From positions 8,432,001 to 8,496,000 of the forward strand of contig CM072337.1 in NCBI GenBank assembly GCA_036874045.1: 64,000 nucleotides of DNA. Direction: 5' to 3'. This DNA is from Cymodocea nodosa (Eukaryota; Streptophyta; Magnoliopsida; Alismatales; Cymodoceaceae). The notes below the pieces were generated by a model. The model was not told where the DNA came from, made no database searches, and saw only the letters and a program-made list of their open reading frames with translations. Positions 1 through 11,591 of the stretch are shown here, in pieces (the first letter of the stretch is position 1; each line of letters starts with the position of its first letter). The position numbers were made by a program, and so were the translations under genes.

Positions 1-75
1 AGAATTTTCAGATAAAGAACATGCAGAACTAGTAATTGGTCTAATATCATTGTTTTGAATTACATACTTAGGTTT

Positions 76-1925
76 CTAAATTTTCAGTTTACTACAATTG
101 TTTGAAATTTTAGAAACATTAGAAACTAAATTTCCAAAACAAGAAACAAGATTTTTAGAAACATTAATAGTCATGTTAGAAGTGCATTTAGACAAATCAC
201 ATTGATTTATATTATTACTGCATGATTCATCCCTTGAATTACCTACTTCTATGTATTTATTACCTTGTTTCATGATAAAAGGAATTTTAGTCTTAGATTT
301 ACTTGAACTACAACTAATAAATCCTTTATTGGCTTGAGATTCAGGATATTCAGGATAATTAAATCCTAAGCCAAATTTATATGACACTGTAAGGGTACTA
401 GTTTATTTGTCTAACTTAGTTTGACTTAAATTTCATTTCTCAATGGTAGAATTTAAATCAAGCTCTCTCATTTTTAATTTATCAATCTTTAATTCAAGCT
501 CATTTATATTTTTTCTGAACACTTCATTTTCAGGTTCTATCTTTAATTTTTCAACATTTATATTTTGTATTTGTTCATGCAAGACACATTCATTAAATCT
601 AAATTTATGCAAATCTCTAGCATGATTTTCATTATCACATTTAAACTTTTCTAAAGTAGTAGACATGAAACAATTTTCTTCTTCCACAATGGACAAAGAG
701 TTTCTGATATTCTTATTTTCCAGTTTACAAACTTTAAGTTTTGTAATAATGCATGATAAGCACATAATAATTCATCAAAGTTAAAATTTGAATAACTTTC
801 AGGATCAAATATTACCTCAGACTCATCTGCCATGAAGCACACATGAGCAACGTCTTCTAACTCTGGTTCTCCTTCTGAACGTGAAGATTTTGATGATGAT
901 TCCTCAGATTTAGACTCTTCAGACGTGTCATCCCAAGTGACCTTCAAAGCCTTTTTCTTGTAAAACTTTTTTTGAGTTTTCTAAGCTGTCTTCTTTTGAT
1001 TTGTCCTACTATGCTTTTCATTTTTCCTTATAGGACAATCTAGAGAAAGATGTCCAGGTTTCTTAAAGTTGTAACATACATATTTTTTGGATGAAGAATT
1101 CTTGTTATTTAGTGATTTTGACGTTGAGGGTTTATCATCTTTGTTCCTTTGTTGTTTCCTAACTTTCCATGCTTTCTTGAATTTCCTAGTTAGTAAGATC
1201 AAATCCTCGTCAGAATCAGTAGATATATTAGAATCTAAATTAATTTCGAAGGCTATTTCTTTCTTCATTTTTAGTTTATTGTGACTTAGTGATTCATTTA
1301 ATTGAACTTCCTAAGCAGTTAGGTTTCCTATAAGTTCATTCATAGTATAAACATTTAAATCTCGTGATTCCTCAATTGATGTTATTTTCTGAGACCATTT
1401 AGAACTTAGAGATCTGAGAATTTTCCTCACCAAATGCTTTTGTTCAAAATTCTTTCCTAAGCATTTTAAAGAGTTTATGATATCAAGAAATCTGGAAAAC
1501 ATCTTAGAAATACTTTCATCTTCATGCATCTTAAAGAGTTCATACTTATGAATTAACATGTTTATCTTAGTCTCTTTAACTTGAGAAGTACCTTCATGTG
1601 AAACTTCTAATGCATGCCACACCTCATAAGCAGATTTATATGCCGACACTTTACTGAACTATTCATAACTCAATGCACAAAATAAAATATTTAAGCCCTT
1701 AGCATTCAAAGTTTCATTTTCTTTTTCAATGATTGTCCAAGTATTATAAGGGGTAGTTAACAGAGTATATGGTTTAGAAATCATGAACCACAACTTATGA
1801 TCTATACCTTGAAGAAAAATTGTCATCCTATATTTCCAATATTCAAAATGTATTCCATCAAATAAAGGAGGACGATTAAGATTTTGGCCTTCATACAAAG
1901 AAAAATTACCATTCCTAGTAGCCAT
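76..1925 (-). pseudogene. Copia gag (Copia-A1), broken
   Basis: Copia gag, the capsid-type protein that packages element RNA. The start at 1925 opens MATRNGNFSLYEGQ, followed by the GIHFEYWKYRM segment typical of the DUF4219/UBN2 gag region, then the long helical UBN2 part (1311-1649) and a basic region. A zinc knuckle lies near 1033-1077 and reads CYNFKKPGHLSLDC. The second Cys of the CCHC box is Phe here, while Copia-A3 keeps it. Downstream is an acidic Ser/Glu-rich stretch and a coiled-coil-like tail. One in-frame stop near 1660 sits where Copia-A2 and A3 have CAG, and a frame change occurs near 740. Non-functional. Confidence 0.85.
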
Positions 1926-2110
1926 CTTACCTTAGATTTTTCAACCTATTTGATTTTAAACAGTCTAAAACTTTAAAACAACTTGAGCCTTATATTAGGA
2001 AAGTTAAACGTATGCCCAAATATTAATTTCTGTTTAAAAGCAAGGAAGGCAAAATAAGCAATGATATTAAATAAGTTGGTATCGATTTTATATCAAAGAT
2101 TATTAACAAA

Positions 2111-2122
2111 GCTCTGATACCA
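2111..2122 (-). other. Primer binding site, initiator Met tRNA type
   Basis: On the minus strand this reads TGGTATCAGAGC, the usual plant copia site complementary to the 3' end of initiator Met tRNA. It sits two bases inside the LTR end at 2125. Confidence 0.9.
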
Positions 2123-2436
2123 CTTGTAGGATCGTATGGCTATACAAGAGGGGGGGTGAATTGTGTTCTTCAATACTTTCGAATATAATTGAAACTTTAA
2201 AACTCAAAAACAAGTTGAGACACTATTTTTATAAAATCATTTTTATTCAAGGTTTCAATTACAATATACAATTCAATTCTCCTCAAAAATTGTAGATGCA
2301 ATTATATATCGATACCATGTTTCATTTATACAATTTCATAACTACAAACAGAGAAAACTAATTTGCAGAATTTAAAACATTTCTCCCTATTTGAGATCTT
2401 TCTTCTTCTTCTCTTTGTTCTTCAGCAATTCTTCAG

Positions 2437-2618
2437 TGACGAATATCTTGTCTTTTTATGCTTCACCGAATTTGCTTTCTTCTAATACTTTAAATCTTCA
2501 GTGACATAAATCTGACCTTTTCTGCTTCATTGAATTTTCTTCCATCTGATACTTCAAATCTTCAATGACATATATCTTACCTTTCTATGCTTCACTAAAT
2601 TTTCTTCCGCCTGAGAGC
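2437..2618 (-). repeat. 64-65-bp tandem repeat inside the LTR
   Basis: Three imperfect units begin with TGAC at 2437, 2502 and 2566. The solo LTR copy (7787, 7852) and the Copia-A2 LTR have two. The unit lies just inside the likely transcription start, so it would be transcribed. Confidence 0.7.
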
Positions 2619-2701
2619 TTTTCCCCGAAGAGGTGTTTTTGATCCCTGAAAAGATTTTTCATTTGGTGTGCAAGGATAACTGATCAACAAGAATTCTATG
2701 C

Positions 2702-2709
2702 CTTTTATA
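2702..2709 (-). promoter_or_regulatory. TATA-like box of the Copia-A LTR
   Basis: The minus strand reads TATAAAAG. The same box is present at 7988-7995 in the solo LTR. Position inside the LTR suggests the start of element transcription; inferred from sequence only. Confidence 0.45.
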
Positions 2710-3023
2710 TTGTATCTTCATTTCATGCATATCCTCCACATTTAATCACTATTAGACTTCCACTTCTTCACATCTTTTCTTTTTCCTTCATCAAAATACA
2801 CATGTTCTAACCCACATTTACATTTCTAATTTTCTTTAATCATCAATCCTGGATCTCTGAAGAATTTCCTACAAAATAAACTTTCTCGTCCAAAATTTTT
2901 CGTCAAGTATAATAAGAAGTCGTTGCTTTAATGTTAACTAAATGAGTAACACAAGTATATATATAACTTAACGTTTCTAACTTAATGAGTTCCTCATGTG
3001 CCAACTCACATAACAAGTATTGT

Positions 3024-3142
3024 AGCTAACTCAACTAACTATCTCCGTGGTGTTATGCTAACTCAACGAACCATCTCCGTGGTGTTATGATAACTCAACG
3101 AACCATCTCCGTTGTGTTACAGATAACTCAACGAACCAGTAA
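3024..3142. repeat. ACTCAACG palindromic array (motif A) in copia LTR
   Basis: Four units of about 32 bp, each carrying AACTCAACGAACC followed by CCGTGGTGTTA. The solo LTR copy has three units at 8308-8392. The same core occurs in the gypsy elements of this window. Confidence 0.7.
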
Positions 3143-3766
3143 TAAACAAATATTTTTATAATAAGAATTTTACCAAGTGCAAAAATAACAACTTAAGTTT
3201 ATAACACTAACCTAACACGTTGCCTTAGTGTTCAATATAGCAACTCAACGTGTTTAGTTATGTTAACTTAACGAGTTAAACATGTGCACCTCACATGATA
3301 CAATATAACATTCGTAACTTATAATTTTACCACGTGTATAACATTAACTTAACGAGTTCGTCTCTTCTTTTGCTCACTAATTTAACGAGTTCTGACGTGA
3401 CCTATTTTAACCTTTAAGCCTCTAACTTAATGAGTTCTCATGTGATCTCTATACGAACAAAACTCTAACTTAATGAGTTGTCTAAACGTGCATTGTTCAT
3501 GATACCGAAGATATAACTTTAAAACATATCATGCTTTTTCAATAAAAACACATGTTAACTTAACGTTTAGTTAAATGAGAAATTAATGCAATGAAACGAC
3601 TAGTTATTAACTTAGTATAATTTCAGATCCAATACAGACAAGTATTTATATCAGTAAGCTTTTTCTGTATTAATTGATGATTTTAATTTCTTCTCACAAG
3701 CAATAGTAATTGAGCAAATATGATTATTTTCATTCAGCACACATCATCAAAACAAAATACTCAATA

Positions 3767-6259
3767 GAAAGTCAGGACTTGATACCTACTAGAATTCAAT
3801 TAGGTTGGAGAGTGTTTATAGACTATAGAAAGCTGAATGTTGTGACTAGGAAAGATCATTTTCCCTTACCTTTTATAGATCAAATGCTAGAGAAATTAGT
3901 AGGGTAAGAATATTTTTGTTTCCTAGATGGGTATTCAGGATATAACCAAGTTCCAATAGCATTAGAGGATCAAGAGAAAACAACTTTCACCTGTCCTAAT
4001 GGAACTTATGCTTTTAAGAGAATGTCATTCGGATTATGCAATGCACCAGCCACCTTTCAAAGGTGTATGCAGGGCATATTCATTGGAATGACTGAAGATT
4101 TTTTAAAAATATTTATGGATGATTTTATTATATCTAGAACTTCATATGAAGTGTGTTTAAATGATTTACACCAAGTATTAAAATGCTATGTGGAAAAAAG
4201 TCTGGTTCTAAATTGGGAAAAATGTCACTTCATGGTTAAACAAGGAATAGTCTTGGGACATGTTATTTCAAAGAAAGGGTTGGAAGTAGATAAAGCTAAA
4301 ATAGAAGTAATTTCTAATCTACCAGAACCTAAATCAGTAAAATATATTAGATCATTTCTAGGACATGTTGGATTTTATAGAAGATTTATTAAATATTTTA
4401 GCAAAATAGCTAGACCTTTAACTAATCTATTAAAAGATGTCCCATTCAACTTTGATAAGAATTGCGGAGAAGTATTTTTCAAGCTTAATTTCAACTCTTA
4501 TAATGCAAGCACTTGATTGGAGCCATCCATTTGAATTAATGTGCGATGCATTTGATTTTACTGTAGGAGCAATGCTAGGACAGAAGATAGAAAAATCTCT
4601 TAGAGTGATTCATTATGCAAGCAAAACTTTAAATGATGCTCAAGTTAATTATACAACTACTGAAAAAGAGCTATTAGTTATTGTGTTTGCCTTAGAAAAG
4701 TTTAGATCATATCTGATTGGAGCTAAAGTGATAGTATAAATAGATCATTCAGCTTTAAAACACCTAATAGCAAAGAAAGAGACTAAACCTAGATTGATTC
4801 GATGGATATTATTATTACAAGAATTTGATCTAGAAATTAAAGATAAAAAAGGTTGTGAGAATGTAGTAGCAGATCATTTATCAAGATTATAAATAGGAAA
4901 AATAAATATTGAAATTAAGGATAATTTTCCTGATGAACAATTAATGACCATCAACACAATGCATTAGTATGCAAGTATAGTTAATTACTTAGTTACTAGT
5001 TTAACACCTAAGGATTGGAATAGACAAGATAAGAAATTGTTCTTTTCAAGAGTAAAATGTTACTATTGGGAAGACCCATACTTATTTAAGAAATGTCCTG
5101 ATCTGGTTTTAAGGAGTGTTCTAGAAACTGAATATCAGAGCATATTGTCTTTTTTCCATGACCAAGCATGTGAAGGGCATTTTGGTTCAAGGAAAAGTAC
5201 TACCAAAATTCTACATTGTGGCTTTTATTAGCTAACACTATTCAAAGATGCTCATAAATACTGCTTAAGTTGTTTAAGATGTCAACAAATAGGAAGAATA
5301 TCAAAGAGGAATATGATGTCTCTCAATCCTATTGTTGAGGTTGAAATCTTTGATGTGTGGGGAATAGATTTTATGAGTCCATTTCCTATGTCTAATCAAT
5401 TTAATTATATATTGTTAGGGGTGGATTATGTATCTAAATAGATAGAAGCTATTCCTACAAAAACTAATGACAACAAAGTAGTAATACAGTTTATAAGAAC
5501 TAATATAATTGCCAGATTTGGAATACCTAAAGCTATTATCAGTGATAGAGGAACTCATTTTTGTAATAGAAGTTTTGAAGCCTTAATGAAGAAATATGGA
5601 GTAAATCACAAAATTGTAACATCATATCATCCGCAAACAAGTGGACAAGTAGAAAGTGCAAAAAAACAAATTAAGTTAATCTTAGAAAAAGTAGTAAATC
5701 CTACTAGAAAAGATTAGGCTAATAGATTAATAGATGCACTTTAGGCTTTTAGAACTGCTTATAAGACAAGCTTAGGTATGTCACCTTTTAGGCTAGTATA
5801 TGGAAAAAGTTGTCATTTACCAGTTGAAATTGAACATAAAGCTTATTGGGCATTAAAAACTCTAAACACTAATTTAAATCAAGCTACTGAAAATAGGAAA
5901 ATATAATTGATTGAATTAGAAGAATTTAGGAATGAAGCTTATTCGAAAACTATAAGAAAAAAGAGAAAATGAAGTTCTGGCATGACAAGAAAATTATTCC
6001 AAAAACTTTTGAAATAGGACAAGAAGTATATCTTTACATGACTAGACTCCATAACCATTGAGGAAAATTAAGATCTAGATGGGTAGGACCTTACATAATT
6101 CAAAATATTTATTCCTATGGAGCTATTGAAATTGAAAATCCTAAAAATCAAAATATATTTAAAGTAAATGGACAAAGACATAGACCTATTCTGAAGATTC
6201 CAAAAAATTCCTTTAGAATTATAGAAGTAAGAGTAGAGGACTAATCGAGCTTTACTTAA
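3767..6259 (+). pseudogene. Gypsy pol (RT, RNase H, integrase) of RLG-1
   Basis: A broken Ty3/gypsy polyprotein. RT runs from about 3790 to 4360, with GWRVFIDYRKLN, SFGLCNAPATFQRCM and the catalytic box IFMDDF. RNase H follows (about 4500-4880, FELMCDAFDF). Integrase has an H2C2 zinc region near 5150-5290 (ending CLSCLRC), DDE residues in WGIDFM, SDRGTHFCN and VES, and a C-terminal GPY motif near 6088. No chromodomain is seen, as expected for Athila/Tat. Breaks compared with RLG-2: CAA to TAA near 3906, an 11-bp deletion near 4485, several TGG to TAG changes, and a 1-bp deletion near 5955. The N-terminal protease part is missing. Confidence 0.9.
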
Positions 6260-6996
6260 TAAGAAATTATTATACAAAAAAAAAACCTTATTTAAACATA
6301 GTCACAGTTTAACAGAAAGAAATTATCGATTTTACTGAAATATATATTAAAAGAAAAAAATCATTGTAATTCAACCGATAGGATCCATTGGTCTGATCGA
6401 AACATCAAAACATAAAAAATCTATATATTATATTAAGTAAAAATGTCAGTTTTACCGAAGCATTGTATTAGTTCAACTAGAAGAAAAAAAAAGAAAAAGT
6501 ATTTAATTTTGGTTCAACCGAGGAATATAACGGTTTGACTGAAATTCTAAATGTTGAAAAAATTAAGAGTCGGTTAGATTGGAAATTCTTTGATCTTGAC
6601 CGAAGTATAAACTATTATTATAAGTATTTTTATTAGTTATAACTTTACAAGAAGTCCATTGAGTTACGCTTAACTCAACGAACTTACTTCGTTGAGTCTA
6701 GGATAAGTTAACGAACTTACTCCGTTGAGTTAACTATAACTCAACAGAGTACTGTAGTTAAGTCCACAGACTTAGTTTATGGAGTTAACTGTAACTCCAC
6801 AGAGAGGTAAGTGAGAGAGTGAGAGTTTGCGTGGGAAAATGACCTGATTACCTGTCAGTTTTATTTTGTGGGAAAACTTAGGGTTTATTTACACTAAAAC
6901 TTAGGATTTGGGGGCATTATCTGCAAAATCATTTAGAACATAGAATAATAGAGATCAAAGTGATTCCATTCCATCCCGTCACACCACGAAGACAAG
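6260..6996 (+). other. Non-coding spacer after pol, with two palindromic repeat types
   Basis: AT-rich sequence with no ORF. From 6375 to 6605 it carries degenerate copies of the TTCAACCGA/GACCGAAAC motif (motif C), also found after RLG-2 pol and in the RLG-4 leader. From 6658 to 6800 it carries ACTCAACGAAC/TTCGTTGAGT inverted repeats (motif A). The end leads into the first ATG of ORF3. Confidence 0.6.
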
Positions 6997-7479
6997 ATGA
7001 TGCCTAGGAGGAAATAGACACCATGAGATTTCTTAGAGAATCAGAAGAATGGCATACGAGACAAAAGATCAGTAACACGACGAGGGAAAAAGAACTCTAA
7101 AAGGTAGAATCTGACATTTTCTACTAGAGGAAAGTCTTAGTAGATTTAAATATTACAATACCTTAGATTGTGGAAACGAGGATTACAGTAGTAACAGAAG
7201 TTGTAGTAAACAAAGAAAGAAAAATTAGGCCAAATAACGAAGTTGCCCTAGAATTGATTTGATGTAAGTCCAGATTATTGTTCGTACACCATATTGGTGG
7301 ACATGCCTTGTGGGCAATCTAGGAGCAATAGAGGAAAGCAGTTGAAGAACCTGCACCTGTAGAGCTAGTTGCTGAAAAACCAGTAACTAAGGAACAATAG
7401 TTAGGACCTTTGGTTCCACCAACAGAACCATTAAAATAAATAACATTTGCTTGGCCAAGAATTGAAGAAGAAGAAAAAA

Positions 7480-9019
7480 TGTCGGATCATATGGCTACAC
7501 AAGAGGGGGGTGAATTGTGTTTTTCAACATTTTTGAATATAATTGAAACTTTAAAACTCAAAAACAAGTCGAGACACTATTTTCATAAAATCATTTTTAT
7601 TCAAGGTTTCAATTACAATATACAATTCAATTCTCCTTAGAAATTGTAGATGCAATTATATATCGATACCATGTATCATCTATACAATTTTATAACTACA
7701 AACAAAGAAAACTAATTTACAGAATTTATCTCCTTATTTGAGATCTTTCTTCTTCTTCTTCTCTTTGTTCTTCAGTAATTCTTTAGTGACGAATATCTTG
7801 TCTTTCTCTACTTCACCGAATTTGCTTTCTTTTGATACTTTAAATCTTCAGTGACATATATCTTACCTTTTTCTGCTTCACTGAATTTTCTTCCACTTGA
7901 GAGCTTTTCCCCGAAGAGGTGTTTTTGATCCCTAAAAAGATTTTTCGTTTGGTGTGCAGGAATAACTGATCAACGAGAATTCTATGCCTTTTATATTGTA
8001 TCTTCATTCCATGCATGTCCTCCATGTTTAATCACTACCAGTTTTCCACTTCTTCACGTCTTTTCTTTTTCCTTCATCGAAATACACACATTCTGACCCA
8101 CGTTTACATTTCGAATTTTCTTTAATCATTAATCCTAGATCTCTGAAAAATTTCCTGCAAACTAAACTTTCTCGTCCAAAATTTTTCATCAAGTATAATA
8201 AGAAGTCGTTACTTTAATGTTAACTAAACGAGTAACACAAGTAGATATATAACTTAACGTTTCTAACTTAACGAGTTCCTCATGTGCCAACTCACGTGAC
8301 AAGTACTGTAGCTAACTCAACAAACTAAGTCTGTGGTGTTACGCTAACTCAACGAACCATCTCTGTGGTGTTACAGATAACTCAATGAACCAGTAATAAA
8401 CAAATGTTTTTATAATAAGAATTTTATCATGTGCAAAAATAACAACTTAAGTTTATAACGCTAACCTAACACTTTACCTTAGTGTTCAATATAGCAACTC
8501 AACGCGTTTAGTTATGTTAACTTAATGAGTTAAACATGTGCACCTCACGTGATACAATATAATATTCGTAACTTATAATTTCACCATGTGTACAACACTA
8601 ACTTAACGAGTTCGTTTCTTCTTTTACTTACTAACTTAACAAGTTCTCACGTGACCTATTTTAACCTTTAAGCCTCTAACTTAACGAGTTCTCACGTGAC
8701 CTCTATACAAACAAAACTCTAACTTAACGAGTTGTCTAAACGTGCATTGTTCATGATACAGAAGATATAACTTTAAAACATATCATGCTTTCCAATAAAA
8801 ACACACGTTAACTTAACGTTTAGTTAAATGAGAAATTAATGCAACGAAACGACTAGTTATTAACTTAGTATAATTTCAGATCTAATATAGACAAGTATTT
8901 ATATCAGTAAGCTTTTTCTGTATTAATTGATGATTTTAATTTCTTTTCACAAGCAATAGTAATTGAGCAAATATGATTAGTTTCATTAAGCACACATCAT
9001 CAAAACAAAATACTCAACA
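7480..9019 (-). mobile_element. Solo LTR of Copia-A inside ORF3
   Basis: A 1540-bp sequence from TGTCGG to CTCAACA that matches the Copia-A1 LTR along its length in the same orientation, with no internal region beside it. It interrupts ORF3, whose sequence reads on at 9020. The flanking five bases (AAAAA and CAAAG) do not form a clean target duplication, so they have either mutated or the LTR arose by recombination between elements. Confidence 0.8.
7988..7995 (-). promoter_or_regulatory. TATA-like box in the solo LTR
   Basis: TATAAAAG on the minus strand, at the same LTR position as the box at 2702-2709. It points leftward, antisense to ORF3. Confidence 0.4.
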
Positions 9020-10764
9020 CAAAGAGTTTGCTAACTTGGTCAAAATAGCAAAAGACTAAGGAGATGATGAAGAAATGGCTATGGCCAAGGCACATATTCT
9101 ATATGATGCCATAAAGAAAAGGCACGCTAAAGAAAAGTTGAGGGCCTATTATAAAATAAAAGTAGAACAACATCAGGAAGCAGCTAGATCAATGACTGCA
9201 ATAATCCTTCAAGACCAATAATTATAAAAAGAGTAAAACAAGAAGAGCCAGTACCTATGGCTCGAGGGCCTGCAGAGTCGATTTTGTAGATTTAATCTCA
9301 GAGGAGGAAGAGGAAGACCAAGCACAGTTATTTAGAAAAAGGAAAGGAAAAGAGATAATGCATGAAGCTCCTGTAGAGATTAAATCTAAACCTGCAATAT
9401 TAGAAAGGTCTGCAGAGCCCATTTTTGTAGACCTGTTATCCGAATCTGAGGAGGAGGAGCAGCAGCAGCAGCAAGAGTAAAGAGGAGAAGAAAAATAGGC
9501 TAAAATTAGTCTGCAACCTGTACCAATAGAAGAAATTGAAATTAGGGCAGAAGCTGATTTGCTTGTGACTCCATCTCAATCTTCCATAGAATCAGAAAGA
9601 ATAGTGACAATACAAATTGGTAGTCAAGAGGAAGAGGAAAGAGAAGAAATAGAATAAGAAGCGGAACAAAAGCATATGGAATAAGAAGAAAATCTCTCAA
9701 TAGATTCCACTGAAGAGGGAGAGACTCTTTAGTAAATTTTTGAGAGGATTCAAGAAAGAATAGTGGAGAATTCTATCGGTTCTCCACCATAGACAGAAAG
9801 AGAGGTTGAAATGCAGGAATCTTAGGATTATTTCCAACAAATTCAAGTTTAGCATATGGAAGAAGAAATTCAAGAACAAACCCCTTTAGAGTAACAAATT
9901 CAAATTCCTAAGCTGACTGAAGCAACAGTTCTGAATGAAGTACACTTTTAGAGTCAGGAAGCATACAATAAATATCAAGAGATTAGGGGTTATGATATTA
10001 TATATAGTAGACCAGTAAATTGGGACGGTATGTAGGAAATTAAAGAATTATTTAAGTTCCAGGGTCTACTACAATTTATTTTTCAATAGAGAGGGCATGC
10101 AGTATACGAAAATCTAATGCCCTATTTTTATGTAAACTTGAGAGAGGAAGAAGGAAAATTAATTTCTAACGTGGAGCAAGTTGATATACATATAACACTA
10201 GAGCTTCTCTACAACATTTTTGGATTGAAAAATGAAGGAATAGAAATTCTGGAAAGCACAACTACAGTCGATTGGACAAAACAAGTAATAAAGGACTGTT
10301 TAGCTATCAATCTTGGTGTGCCATTATTAAACAGACTGAAGCACTTAAATAGTAAAGCACACATGGTAGCTAACATTTTGATTAAAAATGTCTACCAACG
10401 ACAAGGTCATGATATTGAAGTAAGTCAGTTTGTTAAATGGGCTACATATGTAGTTGTGAACAAAATTCAAATTAATTGGTACAAAGTTTTTATCTCTAAG
10501 TTAAGAGCAGCAAAGAAGAAACTATTTTATGGAGATTTGATTTCACTGCTAATGGTGGATTGTATCGATTTCACGAAATGGACATCTAAAAAGATAAGAT
10601 CTAGAGCCATTTCAGTGAAAGAATATAGAAATTATAATGCTACAGTTGTTGAAATATCTGGACCTTCTAGAGACATTATTGGAGCTGTTGAATGGATAAA
10701 TCAATTAGAGCAACAATTAAAAAAGCTCTAGAAGGAAGTAGATGAACTTAGGAAAAATGACTAA

Positions 10765-11591
10765 ATGTATTGTTCGTCTACTTATATTTGTATTGTAAAA
10801 AATATCTAACTGCTTGTAAATGTAAACTATTCATATAAATGAATGTTTGAATTTGTGTTTGAGAATGAATGATATAATTGAGAAAGATATTGAATATTAT
10901 ATAATGTTTAAAGATGTGCAAGACTGTTTAAAAGATTTACAAATTTTATAAATGACATGATTAAATGCATGATAATTGGGTAATGCTTGAATATATCTAC
11001 ATGCTGAAAAGTAAAATGTAAATTCTACAGAATAGGAAATGAATAGTAAGTTAAATATGTATATAATGTTTAGATTTAAATGAGTTAAATTAGAACATTG
11101 CATTAATGACATGTATTTAACTTTATTTAAGTCGACAAAATGTAGGAGAGGAAAAAAATATAGAAGTTAATATGAGGAGTAAGTTTTAGAAAAATTTGCT
11201 AAGTGTTAACTCAACAAAGTAAGTCTGTTGAGTTAACCTTAACTCCACGAGGCCAATAATAAAATATAAGGTCACTCCATTGAGTTAACTATAACTTAAC
11301 GAAGTTAGTCCGTGGAGTTGGTAAATAGGCAACTAAGTTAGTCCGTGGAGTTAGTAAATAGGCAACGAAGCTAGTTTGTTGAGTTAGCTGTAACTCAACA
11401 CGGTTAGTTTGTTGAGTTAGAAACAGTAATCGAAGCTAGTTCATTGAGTTAACTATAACTCAACGAGGTTAATTTGTGGATTAAACTAAACGGTTATTCT
11501 TTTAGCCACAAACGAAACTTCATGGGTTTAGCGATTATTGAAATTTGAAATTAAAAGTGAAACATGTATCCATAAAAATAGGAACCATACT
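10765..11591 (+). other. Spacer between ORF3 and gag, with motif A palindromes
   Basis: AT-rich with no gene. The first 430 bases match RLG-3 39470-39890. From 11203 to 11480 there is a dense array of AACTCAACGAAG and CCGTTGAGTTA inverted repeats able to form hairpins; a close copy begins at 63880 in the RLG-4 leader and another lies at 39190-39440 in RLG-3. Confidence 0.6.

Larger units (their letters stand above)
1..3766 (-). mobile_element. Copia-A1, 5' part (gag, primer site, LTR)
   Basis: This is a Ty1/copia retrotransposon read on the minus strand. From right to left it has an LTR, an initiator-Met-type primer binding site and a gag pseudogene that runs off the left edge, so protease, integrase and RT lie outside. 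The LTR meets gypsy pol sequence at 3767, where the next bases are GAAAG. RLG-2 has the uninterrupted gypsy sequence at this point, so Copia-A1 appears inserted into RLG-1 pol. The matching GAAAG target duplication would lie left of the window. Confidence 0.85.
2125..3766 (-). repeat. Copia-A1 5' LTR
   Basis: The plus-strand left edge starts TGTAGG next to the primer site. The right edge aligns with the CA end of the solo copy at 9019, here changed to TA. It is about 1640 bp, against 1540 bp for the solo LTR at 7480-9019; nearly all the difference is one extra 64-bp unit and one extra 32-bp unit of internal tandem repeats. Confidence 0.85.
6997..10764 (+). pseudogene. Gypsy ORF3 with plant-transposon-like domain, split by a solo LTR
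   Basis: A third ORF downstream of pol, where Athila elements place their env-like or unknown ORF. The ATG at 6997 follows a leader; the ORF is interrupted by the copia solo LTR and ends with TAA at 10762. The N-terminal half is acidic, with Glu/Gln runs (GAG/CAG repeats near 9450). The C-terminal 200 residues (10117-10731) are open and resemble the putative plant transposon protein domain found next to gypsy genes (segment KKKLFYGDL). Many stops are former CAG, CAA or TGG codons: TAG at 10033 and TAA at 9892 are CAG and CAA in RLG-3. Function unknown. No signal peptide or clear membrane segment was seen. Confidence 0.65.

Noticed and set aside
6068-6277. Antisense ORF over the end of gypsy pol
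   Set aside because: It is a shadow of the pol C-terminal GPY region on the other strand, with no independent support.
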